Positions 26,160 through 34,967 of a DNA stretch of 41,068 nt are shown here, piece after piece. The position numbers and the translations under genes are program-made. Below the pieces are notes generated by a model. That model worked only from the letters and a program-made list of their open reading frames with translations. It was not told the origin of the DNA and did no database searches. How positions within the stretch are numbered: position 1 is the first letter of the stretch; each line of letters begins with the position of its first letter. This stretch comes from Seohaeicola zhoushanensis. Its GTDB lineage: Bacteria; Pseudomonadota; Alphaproteobacteria; Rhodobacterales; Rhodobacteraceae. The stretch spans positions 148,040 to 189,107 of the forward strand of contig NZ_BNCJ01000007.1 of assembly GCF_014656415.1 (NCBI RefSeq), in the 5' to 3' direction.

Positions 26160-27293
26160 TTACCCGGCCCGCCCCCGCGACTTGTCGAGGAAAGCCTCGC
26201 GCGCGGCCCTGTGCTCGGGCGAGGCGAGCAGGGCCAGGTAGGACTGCATCTCGCGCTCGAGCGTCGCGTCGAGCCCGCCGCCGGCCGCGGTGATCAGCGC
26301 CTTGACGTGGCCCTTGCTCTCCTGCGTGAAGGCGGCCAGCTCCAGCGCGCGGGCATGGGCGGCACCGAGCAGCGCCTCGGGCGCAACCGTCTCGTCGGAG
26401 ATGCCCAGCGCACCGGCCTCCGGCGCCTCGACCATCCGCGCCGAGAGCAGCAACCGGCGCGCCGCCGCATCGCCCACGCGGCGCGGCAGGGTCCAGCAGA
26501 GCCCCAGGTCGGGCGGCAGCCCGACCCGCGCGAAGGAGGCGCAGAAGCGGGCGGTGTCGTCGGCGATCACCTGGTCGCAGCAGAGCGCCAGCGAGAACCC
26601 CGCGCCGAAGGCCGGGCCGGTGACGGCGGCGACGGCGGGGCGGGTGCCCGAGACCAGCAGCCGCACCACGTCGTGCAGGATTGTCATCCGCCGCCGCGCC
26701 ACCTCGGGATCGCTGGTCATCGCCGAGATATCGCCGCCCGAACAGAAGGCTCCGCCGGCCCCGGCCAGCACGATGGCCCTCACGGCGCGGTCATCCTGCG
26801 CCGCCATCAGCGCCTCGCGCAGCTGGGCCCGCAGGGTGTCTGTCAGGGCGTTCTTCTTGCCCGGCACGTTCATCGTCAGGCGCAGCACGCCCTCGGTCAG
26901 GTCGCGGTCAAGCTCGGCCATGCAGACCTCGCCCGGCGGCTGCAGCCTGCCCGTCACCGCCACCGTTCCGCCCTCGGTCCGCACCCAGAGGTCATGGCTG
27001 CCGTCCTCCTGCCGCTCGCCCCCGGCGACGATGGTCTCGCCGACCTTCACCGGCGCGGTGAACCGGATCTCCAGCCGGGCCGCCGCGTCCGCGCCAAGGC
27101 TGCGCTCGACCGACTCGAGCAGCAGCGCCATCGCCATGCTGCCATGGATGATCGGCGCGCCGAAGGCCGTCTGCGCCGCGAAGGCCGGGTCGAGGTGCAG
27201 CGGGTTGTGATCGTGACTGAGAGTGGCATAGGCTGCCGTCACCTCGGGCGAGGTTTCCAGGCGCATCTCTTGCAGGTGATCCGGAGCGGTCAT
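26160..27293 (-). CDS. MaoC hot-dog / crotonase fusion protein
   Basis: 377 aa. Residues 1-120 are a MaoC-like hot-dog domain with the hydratase pattern LSHDHNPLHLDPAFA then GAPIIHGSMAM. Residues 125-377 are a crotonase domain with oxyanion-hole segments GAGGAFCSGGDISAM and GPAFGAGFSLAL. The two Glu of enoyl-CoA hydratases are absent (Ser and Phe at those places), while GLPPDLGLCWTLPRRVG retains the Asp of PaaG-type isomerases. So the halves may hydrate and isomerise enoyl-CoA, respectively. I use the second ATG (27293), six bases after AAAGG; the first, at 27299, touches that site. Confidence 0.9.
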   Translation of the reverse strand: MTAPDHLQEMRLETSPEVTAAYATLSHDHNPLHLDPAFAAQTAFGAPIIHGSMAMALLLESVERSLGADAAARLEIRFTAPVKVGETIVAGGERQEDGSHDLWVRTEGGTVAVTGRLQPPGEVCMAELDRDLTEGVLRLTMNVPGKKNALTDTLRAQLREALMAAQDDRAVRAIVLAGAGGAFCSGGDISAMTSDPEVARRRMTILHDVVRLLVSGTRPAVAAVTGPAFGAGFSLALCCDQVIADDTARFCASFARVGLPPDLGLCWTLPRRVGDAAARRLLLSARMVEAPEAGALGISDETVAPEALLGAAHARALELAAFTQESKGHVKALITAAGGGLDATLEREMQSYLALLASPEHRAAREAFLDKSRGRAG

Positions 27294-27303
27294 GGTCATC
27301 CTT

Positions 27304-27696
27304 TCAGGCAGCCCAGATGATGCGGTAGGTGCCGGTCAGCACCAGTTCGTCGCGGCAGCGCAATTCGGCGCGGAAGTCGATCCAATTGCGGCCCTTCTTC
27401 ACCTCTCTGGCGGCGCAGGCGACGGTGACGCTCAGCGTATCGCCCCAGGCCGGGCGGACCCCGGTGTAGTCGAGCACCTGCCCGGCGTGGACATTGCCCC
27501 TGGGGCGCGGCTGGAAGGCGCCGATGAAACCCTGGGTCATCGCCACGGCCAGCAACCCGCGCGAGGGCAGCGCGCCTGGAGTGCCAAAGACCGCCTCCCA
27601 TTCCGCCCGCTTGGCCGCGTCCAGAACCACCTCGACAGCGGGCGCGGCCCGCCCCTCCTCGAACCTGTCGAACGTCCAGAGTTCCGCATCCGTCAT
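27304..27696 (-). CDS. MaoC-like hot-dog domain protein
   Basis: 130 aa, a single hot-dog fold of FAS1/MaoC dehydratase type, seen in QGFIGAFQPRPRGNVHAGQVLDYT and the strands DTLSVTVACAAREVKKGRNWIDF. The DxxxxH catalytic pair of true MaoC hydratases is not evident, so it could be a partner subunit of the next protein or a thioesterase. GGGAGGAG precedes the ATG. It is the first gene of a two-gene unit that shares operator A with the divergent dehydrogenase. Confidence 0.85.
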   Translation of the reverse strand: MTDAELWTFDRFEEGRAAPAVEVVLDAAKRAEWEAVFGTPGALPSRGLLAVAMTQGFIGAFQPRPRGNVHAGQVLDYTGVRPAWGDTLSVTVACAAREVKKGRNWIDFRAELRCRDELVLTGTYRIIWAA

Positions 27697-27728
27697 CTTC
27701 TCTCCTCCCGGCGTGCTTGCTGTTGCAT

Positions 27729-27746
27729 ATGCCGACCGTCCGGTTT
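27729..27746. promoter_or_regulatory. TetR-type operator, site A
   Basis: ATGCCG-ACCGTC-CGGTTT; the reverse reads AAACCGGACGGTCGGCAT. It fits the shared AAACCG-N6-CGGTTT form with one degenerate arm and lies between two divergent genes. TATTTT follows directly on the plus side as a possible -10 box. Confidence 0.65.
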
Positions 27747-27776
27747 TATTTTAGGAAGCAACCCAGGAGGATTCCA

Positions 27777-28682
27777 GTGCTAAAAGACAAGGTCATCATC
27801 GTCACCGGCGCCGGCGGCGGCATCGGCAGGGCGCTTGCCATCGAGGCCGCGAAGGCCGGTGCGGCGGTCGTGGTCAACGACATCGGCGTCTCGCTGAGCG
27901 GCGAGGCCGACGACCTTGGCGCCGCCGAGAAGGTCGTGCGCGAGATCGAGGCCGCCGGCGGGCGCGCCGTCGCCTCGACCCATTCGGTCTCGGACCCCGG
28001 CGAGGCGCAGGCCATCGTGCGCACAGCGACCGACGCCTTCGGGCGGCTCGACGGCGTCATCAACAACGCCGGGATCCTGCGCGACACCTTCTTCCACAAG
28101 ATGAGCCACGAGAGCTTCGACTCGGTGGTCAAGGTGCACCTCTACGGCACCTACAACGTCAGCCGCGCCGCCGCCGCGATCTTCAAGGACCAGGGCTCGG
28201 GCGCCTTCGTGCACATGACCTCGACCTCGGCGCTGATCGGCAACTTCGGCCAGGCCAACTACATGGCCGCCAAGATGGGCATCGCCGCGCTGTCCAAGTC
28301 GATCGCGCTCGACATGGAACGCTTCGGGGTCAAGTCCAACTGCATTGCCCCCTTCGCCTGGAGCCGGATGACCAGCTCGCTGCCCACCGATACGCCCGAG
28401 CAGATCGCGCGAGTCGAGAAGTTCAAGCAGATGGTGCCGGAAAAGATCGCGCCGCTGGCGATCTCGCTGCTGTCGGGCGACGAACGGGCGCCCTCGGGCC
28501 AGATCTTCGCCGTCAGGAACAACGAGATCATGCTGATGAGCCAGCCGCGCCCGCTGCGCTCGGTGCATCGCGGCGAGGGCTGGACGCCCGAGACGGTGCT
28601 CGACCACGCCCTGCCGGCGATGGCGGCGCAGTTCTTTCCGCTCGAACGCTCCGAACACGTCTTCACCTGGGATCCGGTGTGA
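27777..28682 (+). CDS. HSD17B4-like (3R)-hydroxyacyl-CoA dehydrogenase (SDR)
   Basis: 301 aa. The NAD site VTGAGGGIGRALA is at about 9-21, then NNAGILRD, Ser in HMTSTSAL, and the YxxxK pair in YMAAKMG. The length and the C-terminal extension after the fold resemble the dehydrogenase domain of peroxisomal multifunctional enzyme 2, which oxidises (3R)-hydroxyacyl-CoA. The start is GTG, six bases after AGGAGG. With the divergent MaoC-type hydratase, which typically gives the 3R isomer, it would form an R-specific beta-oxidation step, and the thiolase follows. Confidence 0.92.
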   Translation: MLKDKVIIVTGAGGGIGRALAIEAAKAGAAVVVNDIGVSLSGEADDLGAAEKVVREIEAAGGRAVASTHSVSDPGEAQAIVRTATDAFGRLDGVINNAGILRDTFFHKMSHESFDSVVKVHLYGTYNVSRAAAAIFKDQGSGAFVHMTSTSALIGNFGQANYMAAKMGIAALSKSIALDMERFGVKSNCIAPFAWSRMTSSLPTDTPEQIARVEKFKQMVPEKIAPLAISLLSGDERAPSGQIFAVRNNEIMLMSQPRPLRSVHRGEGWTPETVLDHALPAMAAQFFPLERSEHVFTWDPV

Positions 28683-28743
28683 TCCCTTCCATTCACGCCG
28701 GGCCCCTGCCCGGCACGGCCCACATCCACCGAGGAAACCCATC

Positions 28744-29946
28744 ATGACCCGACGCGCCGCCATCGTCGCGCCCCTGCGCAGCCCCATCGGCCGTTTCGGC
28801 GGCGCCTTCCGCGACCTGCCGGTCGAGGACCTGGGCGCCACCATCGTCAAGGCCGTGCTCGATAGGTCCGGCATCGACCCCGCGTTGATCGAGGACGCGG
28901 TCTTCGCCCAGTCCTATGCCAACAGCGAAACCCCCTGCGTCGGACGCTGGATCGCGCTCTCGGCCGGGCTGCCGATCGAGGTGCCGGGGATGCAGCTCGA
29001 CCGGCGCTGCGGCGGCGGGCTTCAATCCATCGCCACGGCGGCGATGATGGTGGAAAGCGGCGCCTGCGACGTGGTGCTGGCCGGCGGCATCGAAAGCATG
29101 AGCCGGATCGAGTATTACGCCACCGACATGCGCTGGGGCAAACGCGCGGGCTCGGCGATGTTCTACGACCGGCTCGACCGGGGCCGCGAACGCTCGCAGC
29201 CGGTCGACCGCTTCGGAGTGATCTCGGGCATGGTCGAAACCGCCGAGAACCTGGCCCGCGACTACCAGATCAGCCGCGAGGCCTGCGACGTCTTTGCCGC
29301 CGGCAGCCACCGCAAGGCCGCCGCCGCCTGGGCCGACGGCCGCTTCGCCGACGAGGTGGTGCCTGTCGCCCTGCCGCAGCGCCGGGGCGATCCGCTGGTG
29401 GTGGCCGAGGACGAGGGCATCCGCGCCGACAGCACTCCCGAATCCCTCGGCAAGCTGCGCGCGATCATGAAGGACGGCGTGGTGACCGCCGGCAACGCCA
29501 GCCAGCAGAACGACGCCTGCGCCGCATGCCTGGTCGTGGCCGAGGACAAGCTGGCCGAACTCGGCCTCGAACCAATCGCGTTTGTCGCCGGCTGGGCGGC
29601 GGCGGGCTGCGACCCCTCGCGCATGGGGATCGGCCCGGTGCCCTCGACCGCGCGGGTGATGAAGAAAACCGGCCTCGGCCTCGACCAGATGGATCTGATC
29701 GAGGTGAACGAGGCCTTTGCCTGCCAGGTGCTTTCGGTGCTGAGCGAATGGGGCCTCGACGCCGACGACGCGCGGCTGAACGTCAACGGCTCGGGCATCT
29801 CGCTGGGCCATCCCATCGGCGCAACCGGCAGCCGGATCATGACCACGCTGCTGCACGAGATGAAGCGACGCGGCGCGCGCTACGGGCTCGAGACCATGTG
29901 CATCGGCGGTGGCCAGGGCATGGCCGCGATCTTCGAATTGGCCTGA
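28744..29946 (+). CDS. Thiolase (acetyl-CoA acyltransferase)
   Basis: 400 aa degradative thiolase; cleaves 3-ketoacyl-CoA with CoA. All catalytic residues are present: Cys89 in LDRRCGGGLQS, the Asn-Glu-Ala-Phe motif VNEAFA, His in GHPIGATG and Cys386 in MCIGGGQG. GAGGAAA precedes the ATG. Its stop overlaps the ATG of the next gene (TGATG). It ends the R-specific beta-oxidation sequence of this regulon. Confidence 0.96.
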   Translation: MTRRAAIVAPLRSPIGRFGGAFRDLPVEDLGATIVKAVLDRSGIDPALIEDAVFAQSYANSETPCVGRWIALSAGLPIEVPGMQLDRRCGGGLQSIATAAMMVESGACDVVLAGGIESMSRIEYYATDMRWGKRAGSAMFYDRLDRGRERSQPVDRFGVISGMVETAENLARDYQISREACDVFAAGSHRKAAAAWADGRFADEVVPVALPQRRGDPLVVAEDEGIRADSTPESLGKLRAIMKDGVVTAGNASQQNDACAACLVVAEDKLAELGLEPIAFVAGWAAAGCDPSRMGIGPVPSTARVMKKTGLGLDQMDLIEVNEAFACQVLSVLSEWGLDADDARLNVNGSGISLGHPIGATGSRIMTTLLHEMKRRGARYGLETMCIGGGQGMAAIFELA

Positions 29947-31202
29947 TGCCCCGCATCATCGCCCCCGACCAACTCGACCTCGCCGGGCTGATCCGCCCCG
30001 GCGAGACGGTCTGCTGGGGCCAGGCTGCGGCGGAACCGCTGACGCTGACCACGGCGCTGATGGCCCAGCGCCACGCGCTTGGCGGTATCGGGGCATTTGT
30101 AGGGGTCAGTTGGAACGCAACCGTCGATGCGGCTCATGCAGACTCGATCCGCTTCACCTCTTACTGCGGCACCGGGAGCAACCGGTTGCTGCACCGGGCC
30201 GGCAGCCTCGACATCCTGCCGATCCATTACTCGGGCTTCGAGCGCTTCCTTGCCGGGCGGATCGACGTGCTGCTGCTCCAGCTTGCGCCGACGCCGCAGG
30301 GGTTCAGCTTCGGCCTCGCCTGCGAATATCTCTGGCCGCTGCTGCGCTCGGCCCGGCTGGTGATCGCCGAGGTCAACGACCAGGTGCCGCCCACCCCCGG
30401 CCTGGTGACCATCGCGCCCGGGGATATCGACGTGGTGGTGCCGGTCTCGCGCCCCGTGCCCGCGCCGCCAGAGGCCGCGCCCAACGACACCCACCGCGCA
30501 ATTGCCGCCCATGTCGCCGCTCTGGTGCCGGACGGGGCCACGCTGCAGATCGGCCTCGGTGCGCTGCCGGCGGCGATTCTCGACGCGCTCGGGCAGCATC
30601 GCCACCTCGGCGTGCATACCGGCCTCTACGTCGAGGGGCTGGCGCGGCTGACCGAGGCCGGGGTGATCGACAATGCGCGCAAGGGGCGGGACGAAGGCTT
30701 TGCCGCCGCCGGGCTGATCGCCGGCGCCGAAGCCACGCATCGGCTCTGCCGCGAGACCGACGTGATCCGGCTCGCCCCCACCAGCCACACCCATGCGCTG
30801 TCGGTGCTGGCCTCGCTCAACCGCTTCACCGCGATCAACTCGGCCATCGAGGTCGACCTGACCGGGCAGGTCAACGCCGAGACCGCCGGAGGCGCCTATG
30901 TCGGCGCGGTGGGCGGGGCCACCGATTTCGCCCGCGGGGCGGCTGCCTCGGACGGCGGGTTGCCGATCATCGCCCTGCCCTCGGCCCATCGCGGCCGCGA
31001 CGGGCAGCTGGTCTCGGCCATCGTTCCGGCCTTGAACGGCCCGGCCAGCCTGGCCCGCGCGGATGCCGGGATCATCGTCACCGAGCAGGGCGTGGCCGAC
31101 CTGCGCGGCGCGACCCTGTCCGAGCGGCGGCAACGGCTGCTCGCCATCGCCCACCCCGAGCTGCGCGAGGCGCTGGCACGGGCACAAGGCCCGGCCAGAT
31201 AG
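29946..31202 (+). CDS. Acetyl-CoA hydrolase/CoA-transferase family protein
   Basis: 418 aa in the family of 4-hydroxybutyrate CoA-transferase and acetyl-CoA hydrolase. Typical segments are LQIGLGALPAAILDAL, FTAINSAIEVDLTGQVNAE, GGATDFARGA and the C-terminal IIVTEQGVADLRG. The place where relatives read HTEM-x2-DG reads HTGLYVEG, so the Glu that forms the covalent CoA intermediate seems replaced by Gly. Translationally coupled to the thiolase. It may activate the substrate with CoA or recycle CoA, if it is active. Confidence 0.88.
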   Translation: MPRIIAPDQLDLAGLIRPGETVCWGQAAAEPLTLTTALMAQRHALGGIGAFVGVSWNATVDAAHADSIRFTSYCGTGSNRLLHRAGSLDILPIHYSGFERFLAGRIDVLLLQLAPTPQGFSFGLACEYLWPLLRSARLVIAEVNDQVPPTPGLVTIAPGDIDVVVPVSRPVPAPPEAAPNDTHRAIAAHVAALVPDGATLQIGLGALPAAILDALGQHRHLGVHTGLYVEGLARLTEAGVIDNARKGRDEGFAAAGLIAGAEATHRLCRETDVIRLAPTSHTHALSVLASLNRFTAINSAIEVDLTGQVNAETAGGAYVGAVGGATDFARGAAASDGGLPIIALPSAHRGRDGQLVSAIVPALNGPASLARADAGIIVTEQGVADLRGATLSERRQRLLAIAHPELREALARAQGPAR

Positions 31203-31207
31203 TCCCC

Positions 31208-32515
31208 TCACGCCGGCGCGGCGACCCCGGCCAGCACCTTCTCCACCACGATCTTGGCTGTCTCGGCACAGGCCTGGGTGCCGCCGTTGCCATAGACCTT
31301 GACCGCGTCGCCGACACACCACAGGCCGTCGATCCCGGTGAACTGGTCCATGTCATAGCCCGCGCCCGACCGCTGCGCCGGCCAGTCGTCGCGCATCACC
31401 CGAACCGAGAGCATCTTCACCTTGTCGTCGAAGCCGGGGAACTGCTCGCGCAGGTCCTCCATGCCCTCGGCCACCTCGGCCTCGCTGTCGAAATCGCCCA
31501 GAGCCGGCTTCGGCACGGCATAGGCGACATACTGGTGCCAGCCCTCGGGCGCGAGTTCCGGGCAGGTCGCGGTCAGGTTGGCCATGTTGCACAGCCGCCG
31601 GGTCTTGCCGAAGGTCATGATCCCCGGCGCACTCATCAGCGGCTCGCGCGAGGCGAAGTTGTAGACGATATTGGCCGCCGGCTTCAGCTGCTCCTGCGTC
31701 TGGCGTACGTAGTCGGCCGTGAAATGCTCGGCCCCCGCCAGCGCCACCGTCGCCTTGGGGCCGCAGTTGGTGATGATGGTCTCCGCCTCGATCCGCACCA
31801 ACGCGCCGCCTCTGCGGACCAGCACCGCACGGGCGCGGCCGTTCTCGACCTCGATCTTCTCGGCCGGCGCGCTCAGCCAGACCTCGCCGCCCAGGCGCTC
31901 CACCGCATCGGCCAGCGCCTGCCAGGCGCCCATGGTCCCCTCGGGGTGGAAGCCGAAGCGCTTGAAGGCCCCCTTCGAGGTGAAATAGGTCAGGAAGGCC
32001 CGTGCCGGGATTTCCGAGGCGTTCATGGCAAAGATCGCCGCGCAGAGGTTGCGGAAGATCGCGTGCACCGTCTGGTTCTTCGTATAGCCGTTCAGCCAGT
32101 CCTCGGTCGACTGCCGCCCGTCGGGCAGGCTGCCGCTGCGCGCCTGGGCGAACTGATCGAGCACCTTCGAGGCCTGCTTGGTGATGCCGCCCAGCAGCAG
32201 GCCCAGCCCGCCCCTGGAGACATCCACAACCTTGCGGTCGAGGTAGAACACCGCCGCGGGCTTAGGCTCGCGGATGTCGAGCGGCGCGCCGCAGAGCGCG
32301 AAGGTCTCCTCGAAGACCCCGCCGGGTTCGAGCGCGATGGCCCCCATGTTGACGCGGTACCCGTCGATCACCTCGGTGCCCGCGCGCCCGCCCAGCCAGG
32401 CGTGATCGTCGATCAGCAGCACCCGCCGCCCCGCCGCCGCCAGCCGCGCCGCCGCGCAGCAGCCGCCCGCCCCCGCTCCGACGACCACCGCGTCGAATGT
32501 CGTGTCGGTTTCCAT
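31208..32515 (-). CDS. FAD-dependent oxidoreductase, phytoene-desaturase-like
   Basis: 435 aa. The FAD Rossmann motif AVVVGAGAGGCCAAARLAAAG (9-29 region) is followed by LGGRAGTEVIDGYRVNMG, and the C-terminal FAD contact is IDGLWCVGDAVKVYGNGG. This is the phytoene desaturase/amine oxidase superfamily layout, which includes desaturases, isomerases and ketosteroid-type dehydrogenases. No carotenoid gene is near, so a desaturation or saturation of a ring in the catabolic route is more likely. GGGAGGAA precedes the ATG. It is divergent from tetR across operator B. Confidence 0.87.
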   Translation of the reverse strand: METDTTFDAVVVGAGAGGCCAAARLAAAGRRVLLIDDHAWLGGRAGTEVIDGYRVNMGAIALEPGGVFEETFALCGAPLDIREPKPAAVFYLDRKVVDVSRGGLGLLLGGITKQASKVLDQFAQARSGSLPDGRQSTEDWLNGYTKNQTVHAIFRNLCAAIFAMNASEIPARAFLTYFTSKGAFKRFGFHPEGTMGAWQALADAVERLGGEVWLSAPAEKIEVENGRARAVLVRRGGALVRIEAETIITNCGPKATVALAGAEHFTADYVRQTQEQLKPAANIVYNFASREPLMSAPGIMTFGKTRRLCNMANLTATCPELAPEGWHQYVAYAVPKPALGDFDSEAEVAEGMEDLREQFPGFDDKVKMLSVRVMRDDWPAQRSGAGYDMDQFTGIDGLWCVGDAVKVYGNGGTQACAETAKIVVEKVLAGVAAPA

Positions 32516-32561
32516 ACTTTCCTCCCGCTGGTCGCCGCTGATGATTCCCGGCCATTTCCGG

Positions 32562-32591
32562 TTGTCAAAAACCGGATAGACGGTTTATTAT
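32562..32591 (+). promoter_or_regulatory. TetR-type operator, site B, inside a promoter
   Basis: AAACCG-GATAGA-CGGTTT at 32569-32586 is a perfect 6-6-6 dyad. TTGTCA at 32562-32567 and TATTAT at 32586-32591 frame it as -35 and -10 boxes (18-base spacer), so a bound repressor would block RNA polymerase on the tetR gene. The divergent flavoprotein gene may share it. Confidence 0.78.
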
Positions 32592-32726
32592 TCCATCACA
32601 GCCCGCTCGACGCAAGTGTCCGTCCGGCCCCCGGCAAGATCGGATATTGAGTTTTTGCGAGCGAAATGGTCTGGTGTCCGCCGCACAGAGGCGGCAGAGC
32701 CAGGCTGAACGTTCGAACGGAGAAAC

Positions 32727-33320
32727 ATGGCCCGCACCCAATCCAAGGACTACCCCGAAATCCGCGAGAAGATCCTGCGCACCGCGGCCAGGCTTTTCGC
32801 CGAGAAGGGTTTCTCGACGGCCACCATCGTCGACCTCGCCAATGCCTGCGGGTCGTCGCGGGGCGCGCTCTACCATTACTTCGAGTCCAAGGAAGAGATC
32901 CTCGGCAAGATCGTGGGCGAACATGTCGCGACCATGCTGCACGAGCTCGAGGCCATCGGCGAGCAGCGGCTGGAGCCGAAGGAACACCTGCGCGCGGTGG
33001 TCCGGCAGATCATGGAGATCAACGCCGTCAACAAGGCCGAACAGATCGTGCTGCTGAACGACTGGAACCAGCTCGACGCGCCGCTCCAGGCCGAGATCGG
33101 CGCCTCGCAGCGCAAGATCGTCGCCGTGGTGCGCGATGCGCTGGCCCGGCTCGACACCTCGCACCGGATGACCCCGAAATCCGCCACCACCTATGCCATG
33201 TCGCTGCTCGGCTCGCTGAACTACACCTATGCCTGGTTCGACCCCGAGGGCCCGGTGACGCCGGCGGAGTATGCCGACCATGTCTTCGACGTCTTCCTGC
33301 ACGGCTTCCTGCGCGACTAG
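32727..33320 (+). CDS. TetR family regulator, probable repressor of the regulon
   Basis: 197 aa. Helix-turn-helix at about 12-58: REKILRTAARLFAEKGFSTA then IVDLANACGSSRGALYHYFESKEEIL. The rest is a helical ligand-binding domain of TetR_C type. GGAG lies before the ATG. Site B, in its own promoter, and six more copies of the same dyad before neighbouring genes make it the best candidate for their common repressor. Many TetR proteins of this kind respond to an acyl-CoA; the ligand here is unknown. Confidence 0.93.
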   Translation: MARTQSKDYPEIREKILRTAARLFAEKGFSTATIVDLANACGSSRGALYHYFESKEEILGKIVGEHVATMLHELEAIGEQRLEPKEHLRAVVRQIMEINAVNKAEQIVLLNDWNQLDAPLQAEIGASQRKIVAVVRDALARLDTSHRMTPKSATTYAMSLLGSLNYTYAWFDPEGPVTPAEYADHVFDVFLHGFLRD

Positions 33321-33329
33321 GCCGCGGGG

Positions 33330-34208
33330 ATGAGCGGGAAACCCATCGACGCGGTGCTGGCCCGCATTACCGACACCATCGGCCAGTGGGGGCGTGGCAC
33401 CACGCTCGACGAGATGCGCGAGGGCTTTGCCCAACTGGTCTCGGGCGGGCGCAGGGCGGCCTTCACGCCGGTCGATGCCGGCGGCGTGCCGGCGGGCTGG
33501 TTCGGCACCGGCGAGGCGGTGGTGATCTACTGCCATGGCGGCGGCTACCAGATGGGGTCGATGCTCTCGCACGGGCCGCTTATGGCGGATATCGCTGCCG
33601 CCAGCGGCGCGCGCGTGCTCGGCTTCGACTATCGCCTCGCGCCCGAGCACCGCTTTCCGGCGGCGTTGGAGGATGCCTTCACCGTCTACCGCTGGGCGCT
33701 CGACCAGGGCATTCCGCCGGAACGGCTTGCCATCGCCGGGGAATCCGCCGGCTCCGGGCTGGCGCTGGCCACCCTGCTCAAGGCGCGCGAAGCCGGCCTG
33801 CCGATGCCCGCCGCCATCGCCTTCCTGTCGCCCTGGCTCGACATGGAGGCGCGCAGCGAGAGCTATGACAGCCGCGCCGCGCTCGACCCGCTGACGCAGC
33901 GCGCCAAGGTGCTGATGATGGTGAAGACCTACCTCGGCCGCGACGGCGACCCCGCCGCGCCCTTCGCCTCGCCCATCAACGGCGACCTGTCCGGCCTGCC
34001 GCCGATCCTGGTGCATGTCGGTGACCACGAGACGGTGCTGGGCGATTCCGAGCTGCTGGCCGAGCGCGTCCGCGCGGCGGGCGGATCCGTCGACCTCGCC
34101 GTCTGGCCCGAGATGATCCACCACTTCCAGGTCTTCCCGGAACTGGCCGAGGCCAGGGCCTCGATTGCCGCCATCGGGGCCTTCCTGCGCGACCGGCTCG
34201 CGCCCTGA
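33330..34208 (+). CDS. Alpha/beta hydrolase, HSL-type esterase
   Basis: 292 aa. The oxyanion motif HGGGYQ is at 69-74, the nucleophile Ser139 is in GESAGSG, and His264 is in EMIHHF. The acid is probably Glu234 in GDHETVLGD, in place of the usual Asp. This is the hormone-sensitive-lipase family, which splits esters and lactones of moderate size. It starts ten bases after tetR and is likely co-transcribed, so it may release the substrate acid from an ester or open a lactone. Confidence 0.92.
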   Translation: MSGKPIDAVLARITDTIGQWGRGTTLDEMREGFAQLVSGGRRAAFTPVDAGGVPAGWFGTGEAVVIYCHGGGYQMGSMLSHGPLMADIAAASGARVLGFDYRLAPEHRFPAALEDAFTVYRWALDQGIPPERLAIAGESAGSGLALATLLKAREAGLPMPAAIAFLSPWLDMEARSESYDSRAALDPLTQRAKVLMMVKTYLGRDGDPAAPFASPINGDLSGLPPILVHVGDHETVLGDSELLAERVRAAGGSVDLAVWPEMIHHFQVFPELAEARASIAAIGAFLRDRLAP

Positions 34209-34211
34209 CCG

Positions 34212-34967
34212 TCAGGCCTGCGCGATGCCCATGCCGCCCGAGACGCCCAGCGTCTCGCCGGTCACGTAGCCACCCTCGCGCGAGGCGAGGAAGGCCACTG
34301 CCGCCGCGACCTCGTCGGGCGTGCCAAGGCGGCGCAGCAGGGTGGCGTTCTCCATCGCCTGCAACAGCTTCTCGCCGCCGCCCTCGACCGCGCGGCGCAG
34401 CAGCGGCGTATCGATCGGGCCGGGCACCACGGTGTTGGCGGTGATGCCATAGCGCGCGTTCTCCATGGCGATGGACTTGGTGAAGGCAATCAGCCCGCCC
34501 TTGGCCGCCGCATAGACCGATCCCCCGCGGGACCCCATCCGCCCGGCTTCCGAGCCGATGTTGACGATCCGGCCAAAGCCGCGCTCCTGCATCGCCGGCA
34601 GCACCGCCTGGGTGACGTTGAACACCGCTTCGAGGTTGATGGCCAGCAGGCGCCGCCAGTCCTCCTCGGTGGTGCGGGTGAAGAAGGCGTGCTGGTCGAC
34701 GCCGGCATTGTTCACCGCGATGTCGAAGGGCCCCTGCAAAGCGATCTGCGCGCGCACCGCCGCGAAATCGGTCAGGTCGACTGCCGCCACCGAGGCGCCG
34801 TTGCCGCAGTCCTCGGCCAGAGCCTGCGCGATCTCGGCGTTGCGGTCGAAGATCGCGACCCGCACGCCCTCGGCGGCCAGCCGCCGCACGATGGCCGCGC
34901 CAATCCCCTTGGCGCCGCCGGTGACCATGGCCGACAGGCCCGACAGCCGCGCAGCCAGCTCCATCAT
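34212..34967 (-). CDS. SDR family oxidoreductase
   Basis: 251 aa. Cofactor motif VTGGAKGIGAAIV at about 15-27, NNAGVDQHAF, catalytic Ser in NIGSEAGRM, and YAAAK with the Lys present. The C terminus REGGYVTGETLGVSGG is typical. The ATG (34967) overlaps the stop of the crotonase gene (ATGA); the second Met is also possible. Last gene of the Rieske operon. A dihydrodiol or hydroxyacyl-CoA dehydrogenase role fits its place, but the substrate cannot be told. Confidence 0.92.
   Translation of the reverse strand: MMELAARLSGLSAMVTGGAKGIGAAIVRRLAAEGVRVAIFDRNAEIAQALAEDCGNGASVAAVDLTDFAAVRAQIALQGPFDIAVNNAGVDQHAFFTRTTEEDWRRLLAINLEAVFNVTQAVLPAMQERGFGRIVNIGSEAGRMGSRGGSVYAAAKGGLIAFTKSIAMENARYGITANTVVPGPIDTPLLRRAVEGGGEKLLQAMENATLLRRLGTPDEVAAAVAFLASREGGYVTGETLGVSGGMGIAQA

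Noticed and set aside
31208-32515. Carotenoid biosynthesis locus
   Set aside because: Only one desaturase-like gene is present; no phytoene synthase, cyclase or hydroxylase is near.
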